This document shows positions 44,490 through 51,823 of a stretch of DNA of 64,000 bases, one piece after another. The stretch is from Nitrospina sp. (GTDB lineage: Bacteria; Nitrospinota; Nitrospinia; Nitrospinales; JACRGP01), in the NCBI GenBank assembly GCA_024648695.1, contig JACAVV010000022.1, positions 15,001 to 79,000 on the forward strand. Reading direction: 5' to 3'. The notes beneath the pieces are model-generated. The model saw only the letters and a list, made by a program, of their open reading frames with translations. It was not told the DNA's origin and did not search any database. The translations under genes were made by a program, and so were the position numbers. How positions within the stretch are numbered: the stretch's first letter is position 1; each line of letters begins with the position of its first letter.

Positions 44490-44505
44490 TGGCATAAGGC
44501 TTGCT
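44490..44505 (+). promoter_or_regulatory. Sigma-54 promoter upstream of fliL
   Basis: TGGCAT-N5-TTGCT (44490-44505) has the invariant GG and GC dinucleotides at correct spacing for RpoN. Transcription would start near 44517, about 115 bp before fliL. Sigma-54 control is common for middle flagellar genes. The rest of the 44054-44632 intergenic region (579 bp, AT-rich) must also contain the divergent amtB promoter, for which I see no clear match. Confidence 0.72.
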
Positions 44506-44632
44506 TAAATAGATTTGACAGGAAACGTGTCTTGACGAACTGAATCTTCCTGGAATGGGGTTTATATTCAGTAGATTACAACCACACGATAAATTATCCG
44601 GCGATAATAGTAGCAAATTGGAGTTTTGAATC

Positions 44633-45151
44633 ATGGCCGAAGAACAGGAAGCGGTAGCTCCGGTTGAAGGGGAACCGCAGGTTCAAAAAAAATTGTCCAT
44701 TGGGAAGCTTTTGCTGTTTGTCATTCTCCTTGGAGTGTTAGGCGGTGGGGGCTATTTTGCCTATATGAAATTTGTCGTCGAGGCTCAAAAGGCAGAACAA
44801 ACGGAAGCTGAAGGACAGAGGCAAGAGGGAGAAACGAAAGAAGAAGACTTGGGTCTGATGTTTTCCATGGAACCCTTTTTGGTAAATCTGGCTGGGACCA
44901 AGGGCAAGCGCTTTTTAAAAGTGACGGTTTCTCTTGAAATGAATGCTCCCGAAGTGCGATTGGAAGTCCAGGAAAACCTGCAAAAAATCACGGACTCCAT
45001 TCTGATTTTGTTGAGTAGTAAAACTTTTGAGGATGTATACTCGGTCCAGGGCAAATTCAAATTAAAAGATGAAGTGACCACGCGGGTCAACCGGTTCCTT
45101 TTATTGGGCCATATTAAAGACGTGTATTTTACTGAATTCGTGATCCAATGA
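44633..45151 (+). CDS. fliL: Flagellar basal body-associated protein FliL
   Basis: FliL is an inner-membrane protein that surrounds the stator and supports motor function. The 172-residue sequence has a short cytoplasmic N-terminus and one membrane helix (about residues 25-46, GKLLLFVILLGVLGGGGYFAYM). A charged linker and the periplasmic domain follow (FSMEPFLVNLAGTKGKRFLKVTVSLEM, and DSILILLSSKTFEDV) with the family's stomatin-like fold. It is the first gene of the cluster, behind the sigma-54 promoter, and fliM follows after 44 bp. Confidence 0.93.
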   Translation: MAEEQEAVAPVEGEPQVQKKLSIGKLLLFVILLGVLGGGGYFAYMKFVVEAQKAEQTEAEGQRQEGETKEEDLGLMFSMEPFLVNLAGTKGKRFLKVTVSLEMNAPEVRLEVQENLQKITDSILILLSSKTFEDVYSVQGKFKLKDEVTTRVNRFLLLGHIKDVYFTEFVIQ

Positions 45152-45195
45152 TTTATAATAATATGTTAAGACGGATTCAAGAAAGTTAATCCCAT

Positions 45196-46176
45196 ATGAG
45201 CCAGGTCTTATCTCAAAATGAAGTAGACGCCTTATTACGCGGAGTCAGCGAAGGCGCCATCGAAACGGAAGCGGAAGCGCCCGAAGAGGTTTCCGGTGTT
45301 GTTCCCTATGACCTGACCAGTCAGGACAAGATCATTAGGGGCCGATTACCCACTCTGGATATTATAAACCAGATGTTTTCGCGCCTGTTCCGAACCTCGT
45401 TTTCCACTTTAATGAGGAAATCTGCAGACGTTAGCACCGTGTCGACGGATACCGTAAAGTTTGGTGAGTTCTTGCGTTCGCTTCCGGTTCCTTCCAGTTT
45501 GCATGTATTTAAAATGGAGCCTTTGCGAGGGTTCGGGTTGATGGTGGTGGAAAGCCGATTGGTGTTTTCCCTGGTCGATACCTTTTTTGGTGGCACCGGA
45601 ACTTCGGAGTATAAGGTGACCGGGCGCGACTTCAGTTCCATCGAAATTCGTATGACCAAGAATGTGGTGCTGACCGCCTTGCAGGACCTGGAAAAAGCCT
45701 GGAAGCAGGTGCATCCCATCACGACCAGTTACGTTCGCTCAGAGGTCAATCCGCAATTTGCGGCCATCGTTCCTCCCACTGATGTTGTGTTGGTCATCCT
45801 GTTTGATATCGAAATGGAGGGCTCGTCTGGGACGATGACCTTGTGTATTCCCTACGCCGCGATCGAGCCCATATTGCCCAAACTGAAAGCACAGTTCCAG
45901 AGTGAACAAATGGAGGTCGACCAGGTTTGGGTGAAACGCTTGCGTCAGGAACTCATGCACACGGAAGTGGAAGTTTTGGTCGAATTGGGAAAAACTGACA
46001 TCACTCCATCCACGCTTTTGAGTTTAAAAGTGGGTGATACCGTGATGTTAGGAAATGACGTGTCCGATCCCCTGGTGATGAAGGTACAAGGGATCCCTAA
46101 ATACACAGTGTTTCCCGGAGTGTCGCGTGGGACCAAGGCGGCGCAGGTTTCGGGAATTTTAAAAAAGGAAATGTGA
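45196..46176 (+). CDS. fliM: Flagellar motor switch protein FliM
   Basis: FliM forms the C-ring and binds phosphorylated CheY. The N-terminus SQVLSQNEVDALLRGVSEG is the CheY-P binding peptide. The middle CheC-like domain (DIINQMFSRLFRTSFSTLMRKSADVS, GLMVVESRLVFSLVDTFFGG) and the C-terminal SpoA domain (LMHTEVEVLVELGKTDITPSTLLSLKVGD) follow. The 326-residue length is normal. The stop codon overlaps the region just before fliN, so the two are tightly coupled. Confidence 0.97.
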   Translation: MSQVLSQNEVDALLRGVSEGAIETEAEAPEEVSGVVPYDLTSQDKIIRGRLPTLDIINQMFSRLFRTSFSTLMRKSADVSTVSTDTVKFGEFLRSLPVPSSLHVFKMEPLRGFGLMVVESRLVFSLVDTFFGGTGTSEYKVTGRDFSSIEIRMTKNVVLTALQDLEKAWKQVHPITTSYVRSEVNPQFAAIVPPTDVVLVILFDIEMEGSSGTMTLCIPYAAIEPILPKLKAQFQSEQMEVDQVWVKRLRQELMHTEVEVLVELGKTDITPSTLLSLKVGDTVMLGNDVSDPLVMKVQGIPKYTVFPGVSRGTKAAQVSGILKKEM

Positions 46177-46181
46177 CCGTT

Positions 46182-46559
46182 ATGGCTGAAAATGCAAAAG
46201 GCGATGATTTTGAATCATTGGACGATTTAGGCGATTTACAGGAAACCCAATCTCCCGACGATATGATGGGAGAGGATGAAGACGGCCAGCTTCTTGATGC
46301 GAAAAACCTGGACCTGATCCTTGATATTCCGCTCACCGTTACGGTCGAACTTGGCCGTAGCAAAATGCTGATCAACGATCTCCTTCAATTGAGTCAGGGT
46401 TCCGTTGTGGAACTTACGAAACTTGTGGGGGAACCTTTGGAGGTGTTGGTCAACCAGAAGCTCGTGGCGCGTGGAGAGGTTGTTGTGGTCAATGAGAAAT
46501 TTGGCGTCCGTCTGACCGATATCGTATCGCCCATGGAACGCGTGCAGTCCCTGTCCTGA
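46182..46559 (+). CDS. fliN: Flagellar motor switch protein FliN
   Basis: FliN builds the lower C-ring with FliM. After an acidic N-terminal segment of about 40 residues, the SpoA domain is clear: NLDLILDIPLTVTVELGRSKMLINDLLQLSQGSVVEL, then PLEVLVNQKLVARGEVVVVNEKFGVRLTDIVSP. The ATG at 46182 is preferred. A GTG at 46173 would be only 2 nt from the GGAA site and overlaps the fliM stop. The next expected gene, fliO, is displaced by about 1.9 kb through an inserted hrgA-like cassette. Confidence 0.94.
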   Translation: MAENAKGDDFESLDDLGDLQETQSPDDMMGEDEDGQLLDAKNLDLILDIPLTVTVELGRSKMLINDLLQLSQGSVVELTKLVGEPLEVLVNQKLVARGEVVVVNEKFGVRLTDIVSPMERVQSLS

Positions 46560-46828
46560 TCGATTCGATTCCCACCGGTATAAGCCAGCCTAAAGGCGAA
46601 AGAGGCGGTACAAGTTGTAAGTTGAATACAATTTTTACCATCAAGCTATACCTAGGTACGGTGTAGATTCCCAGAACAGCATATCTCACAATGAAGGAAT
46701 TATCCACCGGTGTCCAGATCTTTTGGGGGAACCCTATACTTGGTACAACACTTTTCTTAACCTTTTTGGTTTGGAAATATTGTTTGTAATTAAAAAGCGA
46801 CCTTGATTAAATATGGCCAATAATATAC

Positions 46829-46846
46829 CTGACTTCATTAAGTCAG
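46829..46846. other. Palindrome abutting the left inverted repeat of the hrgA cassette
   Basis: CTGACTT (46829-46835) and AAGTCAG (46840-46846) are a perfect inverted repeat with a CATT spacer. It directly precedes the left 22-bp repeat at 46847, so it may be an operator for the hrgA-like gene or part of a recombination site. Confidence 0.45.
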
Positions 46847-46868
46847 TAATGTACTTGACACCTTTATA
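46847..46868 (+). repeat. Left 22-bp inverted repeat of the hrgA cassette
   Basis: This sequence, with core TTGACACCTTTATA, recurs in reverse complement at 47935-47956 with 21 of 22 positions equal. It contains a TTGACA that could serve as a -35 element for the hrgA-like gene; the matching -10 is weak. The only mismatch is C to T at the eighth position. Confidence 0.75.
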
Positions 46869-46915
46869 AACAGGCCGAAGTTTTATCGAATGCGTGGACA
46901 AAGTAGGAAGAGGTT

Positions 46916-47833
46916 ATGAAACTTAATTTAAGCAATACGGTTACAGATTTTCTAAAAAGCAATGCTGAGAAAAAATATACCGCACGAGAAATTGCTAAAT
47001 GGGTATTTGAAACATACCCTGATGAGTGCAGTGCAAAACAAAAGCGCTCCGAGGCAACAAAAAACCCTTTGGATTCTGATGCGGCACTATTGCAACAGAT
47101 TATTCGTGAAATCAGTGCTCAAAGACCTCGTCTTCAAAAAAACAATGGAAATATAAAAACGACAGAAGGCCGTCCGCGTAAATATTATTACACAGAGCAA
47201 AGCGATGCGGATGAAGTTGAGGAAATTGAAGAAAAGAGCGCTGTCACTCAAGCAATCCCTCTTGAGCATTCCCTTTACCCAATGTTGATAGAATATCTCA
47301 ATACAGAGCATGGCTTGCATGCAAAACGAATTGATGAAAAGAGGTCAACAAATAATCGTGGCCCAAAAGGAAATGAGTGGCTGTATCCCGATTTGGCAGC
47401 ACTGGAAGATTTGGCCTCTGAATGGTCAGGTAAAGTTACCGAATGCGCTAAACAATATGGTGATAAAAAAGCCAAGCTGTGGAGCTTTGAAGTTAAGCGC
47501 TTGATCAATATCTCAAATGTGCGCAGTACATTTTTTCAAGCCGTAAGTAATTCCAGCTGGGCAAATTTTGGATATTTGGTAGCCGCAGAGCTTGAGGAAA
47601 GGGCAAAAAAAGAACTACGCATGCTTTCAAGTTTGCATGGCATCGGTTTTATCCTGCTGGACACAGAAACCCCATCAGAAAGCCAAGTCATGATCCCAGC
47701 CAGAGAGCGTCACGACCTTGATTGGGAATCCATTAATCGCCTTACAGAAGCAAACAAAGATTTCTCTGATTATATCGATGAAATCAGTGATTTTTGCTTA
47801 ACTGGTAAAACGAAGAAGCAGGATTGGGATTAA
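46916..47833 (+). CDS. HrgA-like protein (COG2958)
   Basis: The 305-residue protein matches the HrgA/COG2958 family. It has an N-terminal winged-helix-like domain (TVTDFLKSNAEKKYTAREIAKWVFE). The C-terminal conserved part includes KGNEWLYPDLAALE, LWSFEVKRLINISNVRSTFFQAVSNSSWANFGYLVAAEL and GFILLDTETP. Members are often found near restriction-modification genes; the first was named for replacing a restriction gene in Helicobacter. Here no methylase or nuclease is adjacent. The gene is richer in A and T than the surrounding flagellar genes and is framed by inverted repeats, so horizontal insertion is likely. Biochemical function is unknown. Confidence 0.8.
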   Translation: MKLNLSNTVTDFLKSNAEKKYTAREIAKWVFETYPDECSAKQKRSEATKNPLDSDAALLQQIIREISAQRPRLQKNNGNIKTTEGRPRKYYYTEQSDADEVEEIEEKSAVTQAIPLEHSLYPMLIEYLNTEHGLHAKRIDEKRSTNNRGPKGNEWLYPDLAALEDLASEWSGKVTECAKQYGDKKAKLWSFEVKRLINISNVRSTFFQAVSNSSWANFGYLVAAELEERAKKELRMLSSLHGIGFILLDTETPSESQVMIPARERHDLDWESINRLTEANKDFSDYIDEISDFCLTGKTKKQDWD

Positions 47834-47867
47834 AGTGAAAGCTGAAAAATGAGGAAATCTATTTCTT

Positions 47868-47939
47868 ATGGCTTGGAAGAAAGACGATGAAGGACGCGAT
47901 GTCTATCAGCAAATCAATAAGGTTTTGAGTGATGTATAA
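47868..47939 (+). CDS. Short frame (23 residues) after the hrgA-like gene
   Basis: MAWKKDDEGRDVYQQINKVL continues for three residues and stops inside the right inverted repeat. It could be the truncated start of a second cassette gene cut by the repeat boundary, or chance. Only a weak AGGAAA lies upstream. No family is recognisable. Confidence 0.3.
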   Translation: MAWKKDDEGRDVYQQINKVLSDV

Positions 47940-47956
47940 AGGTGTCAAATACATTA
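47935..47956 (-). repeat. Right 22-bp inverted repeat of the hrgA cassette
   Basis: Reverse complement of 46847-46868 with one mismatch. The two arms enclose 46869-47934, which holds the hrgA-like gene and the 23-residue frame. No direct target duplication is obvious outside the arms. Confidence 0.75.
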
Positions 47957-48136
47957 TTAGCTAAAAATCAGCTTCAAAAATCAAATATCTATTTCGAGTG
48001 GTTTATTGATTATAAGTTCGAATCAAAATTTTCAAAAGCTTTTCGAAAGATTTGTTGGTGCTGGCCTTATGCTTGGTAATAAAGTGTATCCATGGGAAAG
48101 GTTGGATTTTGCTCTAATTCGAAATTAGCTTAAAAG

Positions 48137-48240
48137 GACACTATTAATGTAGGCCTTCTGCCTTATTATTTCACCTCACCTCACCTCACCTCACCTCACC
48201 TCACTCCTCTCTACTGAGGAGAGGGGGTCCCGTTATCCAT
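48137..48240 (-). repeat. Composite interspersed repeat, copy C
   Basis: The reverse complement reads GGATAACGGGACCCCCTCTCC, a hairpin, an expanded GGTGA run, AATAATAAGGCAGAAGGCCTAC and GTGTCC. This is the same order of blocks as copy D at 51628. It lies between the hrgA cassette and fliO. The rest of 47957-48438 is non-coding and I see no other gene there. Confidence 0.65.
48171..48205 (+). repeat. Pentanucleotide microsatellite (TCACC)6-TCACT
   Basis: Six perfect TCACC units are followed by one TCACT, inside copy C of the composite repeat. Slippage-prone, but about 235 bp upstream of the fliO start and not in a coding frame. Confidence 0.9.
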
Positions 48241-48438
48241 ATCTGAGGTTGATTAAATTCAATCCTACCATTGTTTTTAACTCTATCGTTCCGGTTCTCC
48301 ATATAATCTCAGAAATTCTGCCGGCATAATCCGATTTAAAACCCTGATCTCCACAAAGGTACAGCCTTTGCATTTGTCATTATTGCATAGAAATGTGCCG
48401 GAAAATTGACGCTTTGGAACTTTTGGGAAGGACGGGTT

Positions 48439-49791
48439 ATGGGTGCTTTAAGAGTTATGGGGATGACCTTATTTTTCGTTTTATCAAGTGTTTTGATAGG
48501 GCAGGCTTCTACAGACCGTTTGCATTTGTTGAACAAGCTGGAATCGGTTCAGGTGAAAAACGGTTCCGAGCAAATGAAGTTTCTCTTGAAGTTCAGGAAA
48601 AATCTGACGGAATATCCCGAACCGATGTTCTTCGACCACTCCATTCAACTGGAGTTTTCAAATGCCTGGACGCATCCCGCCAAACAATCCATTGATACCG
48701 GTCAAACCTTCATTTCCGAGGTTTTTTTAGCGCAGTTCAATCCGGAAACCTTGCGGGTTCGGCTCATCTTCGGTGATTCCCCGCTGGTTTTTGACGACAA
48801 CTTCCACATGGAAATTTATGGGAAAACGCTGGAAGTTCGTCTTGATAAGCAGTCCTGGGCACAACCCAATTCACCAAACAGGTTCCAAAAGGCCAGTCGA
48901 TCAGAGCCAACGCAGGAAGTGTTGCCCGAGGATTCCATACCCGATCTCGATACCTTTCTGGCGAAAATGAATGAGGGGGTTGATTCCGTTGAAACCTATG
49001 AAAAAGCAGAAACCGAGCCCTTACGGATTGAGATGGAGGATGAAGATCAATCTATTAATCGTTCAACGGTTGACGATATCCCGGAAGAGCAATCAAAGCC
49101 TGTTTCAATAAGAGCCGGTTTGGAAGATTCCCGCGGTTCATCTGATACAAATCAATCCGGTTTTACCGGTGATCCCTCTACAAACAAACCCAAGTTACTG
49201 TTTCAACGTGATGGAGAGGAAGCGGGTTCTGCTTCTTCAGGTTTGGCCGGATCCGGATTGAAAATGTTTTACGGCTTGTTCCTGGTTCTCGGCATGATGT
49301 TCATCGTTTTCCATATTTTAAAGAAGACCATTTTTAAAGGATCCTTCATGGGAAGCAAGAGCAATCTGGTCACCGTGCTGGGCACCGGCTATCTTGGACC
49401 TAAAAAAATGGTGATGATGACCGAAGTGGCGGGTGAAATTCTGGTTCTTGGTGTTTCGGGCGACTCCATTACCATGCTCACAAAGATCACCGATCCCGAA
49501 AAGGTGCGGCGCATCAAACAGAACGGAGTTGAAAAGCCGATTAAAAGAGTCATGAAGAAAGTGGCTGAACAACAGGCCAAACCTAAACCGGAAAAGTTCA
49601 AACAGGCACAGACCAAACAGGCGACAGAAAAGGTTGATTCCAAAGTAAACAATGCGAACTTCCAAAAATATCTCAAACAGCAAAAACAGGCAGGAGAGGA
49701 GGCAAACGAAGCGGAAGAGGATGTGCAATCTGTTGAGGATGTTACGAAACTGATCCGTCGCAACCTGGATAAAATTCAAAGGGCCTCATGA
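48439..49791 (+). CDS. fliO: Flagellar biosynthesis protein FliO with large N-terminal extension
   Basis: The C-terminal half (from about residue 270) has a membrane helix (LKMFYGLFLVLGMMFIVFHIL) followed by the FliO core NLVTVLGTGYLGPKKMVMMTEVAGEILVLGVSGDSITMLTKI and a Lys/Gln-rich tail. FliO helps assemble the FliPQR export gate. The N-terminal 250 residues have a signal-like segment and a periplasmic region (LHLLNKLESVQVKNGSEQMKFLLKF, TLRVRLIFGDSP) that resembles an AMIN-type domain. Typical FliO is far shorter. The ATG at 48439 has AAGGA 6 nt upstream; it overlaps fliP by 4 nt at the end. Confidence 0.85.
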   Translation: MGALRVMGMTLFFVLSSVLIGQASTDRLHLLNKLESVQVKNGSEQMKFLLKFRKNLTEYPEPMFFDHSIQLEFSNAWTHPAKQSIDTGQTFISEVFLAQFNPETLRVRLIFGDSPLVFDDNFHMEIYGKTLEVRLDKQSWAQPNSPNRFQKASRSEPTQEVLPEDSIPDLDTFLAKMNEGVDSVETYEKAETEPLRIEMEDEDQSINRSTVDDIPEEQSKPVSIRAGLEDSRGSSDTNQSGFTGDPSTNKPKLLFQRDGEEAGSASSGLAGSGLKMFYGLFLVLGMMFIVFHILKKTIFKGSFMGSKSNLVTVLGTGYLGPKKMVMMTEVAGEILVLGVSGDSITMLTKITDPEKVRRIKQNGVEKPIKRVMKKVAEQQAKPKPEKFKQAQTKQATEKVDSKVNNANFQKYLKQQKQAGEEANEAEEDVQSVEDVTKLIRRNLDKIQRAS

Positions 49792-50549
49792 ACCACCTGA
49801 AAAAATTTCTGATCCTTTTGGGAATACCCGCCGTGTTGATAGGGATTCTCTGGGTGCTTCCCGGTTCAGCCGCCACAGTTCCTTCGGTGCAGATTGATTT
49901 TGGGGGATCGGATGAGCCGGAACAACTGTCAGCGGCATTGAAGGTACTCCTTCTATTAACCGTCCTGACCCTTGCGCCTTCCATCCTGATTATGATGACT
50001 TCCTTTTCCAGGATCATCATCGTTTTGTCTTTTTTACGGCAGGCCATGGGTACCCAGCAAACGCCTCCCACGCAGGTATTAATTGGGCTGTCCTTGTTCC
50101 TGACCATGTATGTGATGGGTCCTGTTTTTAACGAAATCAATAACAAGGCAGTGCAACCTTTTCTGGATGAAAGGATCTCGCAGATGGAGGCCTTGGAACT
50201 GGCGCAGGGTCCGTTGAAAAATTTTATGCTTCGTCAGGTTCGTGAAAAAGACCTGGCGCTGTTTGTCAATTTGAGCGAAGGACCTAAACCGGAAACCCGG
50301 GAAGAAGTCGGCATTCAGGCAATCATCCCGGCTTTTATTATCAGCGAACTGAAAACAGCGTTCCAGATCGGGTTCATGATTTACATTCCGTTTTTGATTC
50401 TGGATATGGTAGTCGCCAGTGTTCTTTTATCAATGGGTATGTTGATGTTGCCACCGGTCCTGATTTCTCTTCCGTTCAAACTGATGTTGTTCGTCATGGT
50501 GGATGGGTGGTACCTGACTGTTGGATCTTTAATGAAAAGTTTCGCTTAA
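49788..50549 (+). CDS. fliP: Flagellar type III export protein FliP
   Basis: FliP is the pentameric core of the export gate. The 253-residue precursor has a signal-type N-terminus and the family blocks LTLAPSILIMMTSFSRIIIVLSFLRQAMGTQQTPPTQVLIGLSLFLT, then IIPAFIISELKTAFQIGFMIYIPFLILDMVVASVLLSMGMLMLPP and PFKLMLFVMVDGW. It starts within the fliO stop region (4-nt overlap) and is followed by fliQ after 17 bp. Confidence 0.97.
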   Translation: MNHLKKFLILLGIPAVLIGILWVLPGSAATVPSVQIDFGGSDEPEQLSAALKVLLLLTVLTLAPSILIMMTSFSRIIIVLSFLRQAMGTQQTPPTQVLIGLSLFLTMYVMGPVFNEINNKAVQPFLDERISQMEALELAQGPLKNFMLRQVREKDLALFVNLSEGPKPETREEVGIQAIIPAFIISELKTAFQIGFMIYIPFLILDMVVASVLLSMGMLMLPPVLISLPFKLMLFVMVDGWYLTVGSLMKSFA

Positions 50550-50566
50550 AGGAGGCAAGGCCGTTT

Positions 50567-50836
50567 ATGAATCAGCAGTTCATTGTGGATTTCGCACTGG
50601 AAAGCATAAAAACCACTTTATTGCTTTCAGCACCGATGCTGGGATTCGGCCTGGCTTCCGGATTGCTGGTTTCTATTTTTCAAGCAGTGACCTCTATTCA
50701 GGAACTGACCTTGACTTTCATACCAAAAATTCTTTCAGTATTTTTAGCGATGATCCTGTTTCTACCCTGGTTGCTTCAAGTCATGCTGTCTTTCACCTCC
50801 AGGATATTAATGGGTTTCCCTGAATTCATAAAATAA
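50567..50836 (+). CDS. fliQ: Flagellar type III export protein FliQ
   Basis: An 89-residue two-helix membrane protein that completes the export gate. The conserved LLSAPMLGFGLASGLLVSIFQAVTSIQELTLTFIPKIL stretch identifies it. The ATG at 50567 is chosen to match the family length; AAGG lies 6 bp upstream and a stronger AGGAGG further out. Its stop shares a base with the fliR start. Confidence 0.95.
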   Translation: MNQQFIVDFALESIKTTLLLSAPMLGFGLASGLLVSIFQAVTSIQELTLTFIPKILSVFLAMILFLPWLLQVMLSFTSRILMGFPEFIK

Positions 50837-51612
50837 TGGGAATCATAGACATTGATTTTGGAAGGTTTCAGGATTTTTTATTCATTTTTTCCCGCATTGC
50901 CGCGCTATATATTTTCATTCCGGTAATGGGCAGTCCGCTCATTCCGTCCCGTCTCAAAATCGGTTTAATCTTTGCCACCTCACTTTTGATCATGCCTTTG
51001 CTAAAGGGACTCCCTCTGCCACAGCCCAACAATTTGTTTGAACTCAGCATGTACCTGATTTTCGAGGCTATGGTGGGCTGGACCATTGCATACACCGCGC
51101 GGCTGATTTTTTCAGCGGTGCAGATCGCAGGAACCGTGGTGGATTTTCAGATGGGATTCGGTGTGGTCAACGTTATCGATCCGCAAACCAATTCGCAAGT
51201 TTCTGTGACCGCACAGTTTCAAAACATCCTGGCGATTTTATTGTTCTTTGCGACCGATGCGCATCACCTGATGATTCAGGCGATCATAGACAGTTTTTTT
51301 CTTATCAATCCCACAGAACTGAGCCTGCATGATAGTACAGTGGAGTTTATTTTGCTTTTGTTTACAGGGACATTTGTGACGGCCACCAAGATAGCCGCCC
51401 CCGTGATGGCGATCCTGTTTTTTCTCAGTGTGGGATTGGGTCTGGTGGCCCGAACTGTTCCGCAGATGAATGTGTTTATTGTGGGTTTTCCTCTTCAAAT
51501 TGGAGTGGGCCTACTGATGATTGGCTTGTCCATGAACTTTTTTGGAACCCTGGTTGCCAACGAGTTTCACGATTTGCCAGGGAAACTGATTGGAATGATG
51601 CGAACCTTTTAA
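50836..51612 (+). CDS. fliR: Flagellar type III export protein FliR
   Basis: FliR is the third gate component, related to the C-terminal part of the FliP/Q assembly. The 258-residue protein has about six helices and family motifs such as RIAALYIFIPVMGSPLIPSRLKIGLIFATSLLIMPLL, GFGVVNVIDPQTNSQVSV and FLSVGLGLVARTVPQMNVFIVGFPLQIGVGL. It overlaps the fliQ stop by one base. A non-coding stretch of 211 bp with a composite repeat follows before flhB. Confidence 0.95.
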   Translation: MGIIDIDFGRFQDFLFIFSRIAALYIFIPVMGSPLIPSRLKIGLIFATSLLIMPLLKGLPLPQPNNLFELSMYLIFEAMVGWTIAYTARLIFSAVQIAGTVVDFQMGFGVVNVIDPQTNSQVSVTAQFQNILAILLFFATDAHHLMIQAIIDSFFLINPTELSLHDSTVEFILLLFTGTFVTATKIAAPVMAILFFLSVGLGLVARTVPQMNVFIVGFPLQIGVGLLMIGLSMNFFGTLVANEFHDLPGKLIGMMRTF

Positions 51613-51627
51613 CCTTTTTCAAATCAT

Positions 51628-51711
51628 GGATAAAAGGACACCCTCTGCCCTGGAGGGAGAGGACTAAGGTTAAGGGGAATAATAAGGCTGAAGGCCTGCA
51701 TTTTATTATCC
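51628..51711 (+). repeat. Composite interspersed repeat, copy D
   Basis: The best-preserved copy. It reads GGATAAAAGGACACCCTCTG, a CCCTC/GAGGG hairpin, GGACTAAGGTTAAGGGG, AATAATAAGGCTGAAGGCC, then TGCATTTTATTATCC. It lies between fliR and flhB and has no coding potential. The two ends, GGATAAAA and TTTATTATCC, are near inverted repeats of each other. Confidence 0.7.
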
Positions 51712-51823
51712 TGGGTAAGAGGTTTGGTCAATTTAAACTTGTTTTTGGTTTCGCACCTCTTATCCATAATTCGGATTACACCAAAGTCCTTCTGATTTTT
51801 TTATTTGGGACGGGAGTGCGAAA

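Noticed and set aside
46560-46828. Imperfect direct repeats CCACCGGT and CTATAC..GGTAC before the hrgA cassette
   Set aside because: They are short, diverged and irregularly spaced; they could be chance. They do not coincide with the cassette ends.
48171-48205. Tandem units as a CRISPR array
   Set aside because: The unit is only five bases long with no spacers; it is a microsatellite.
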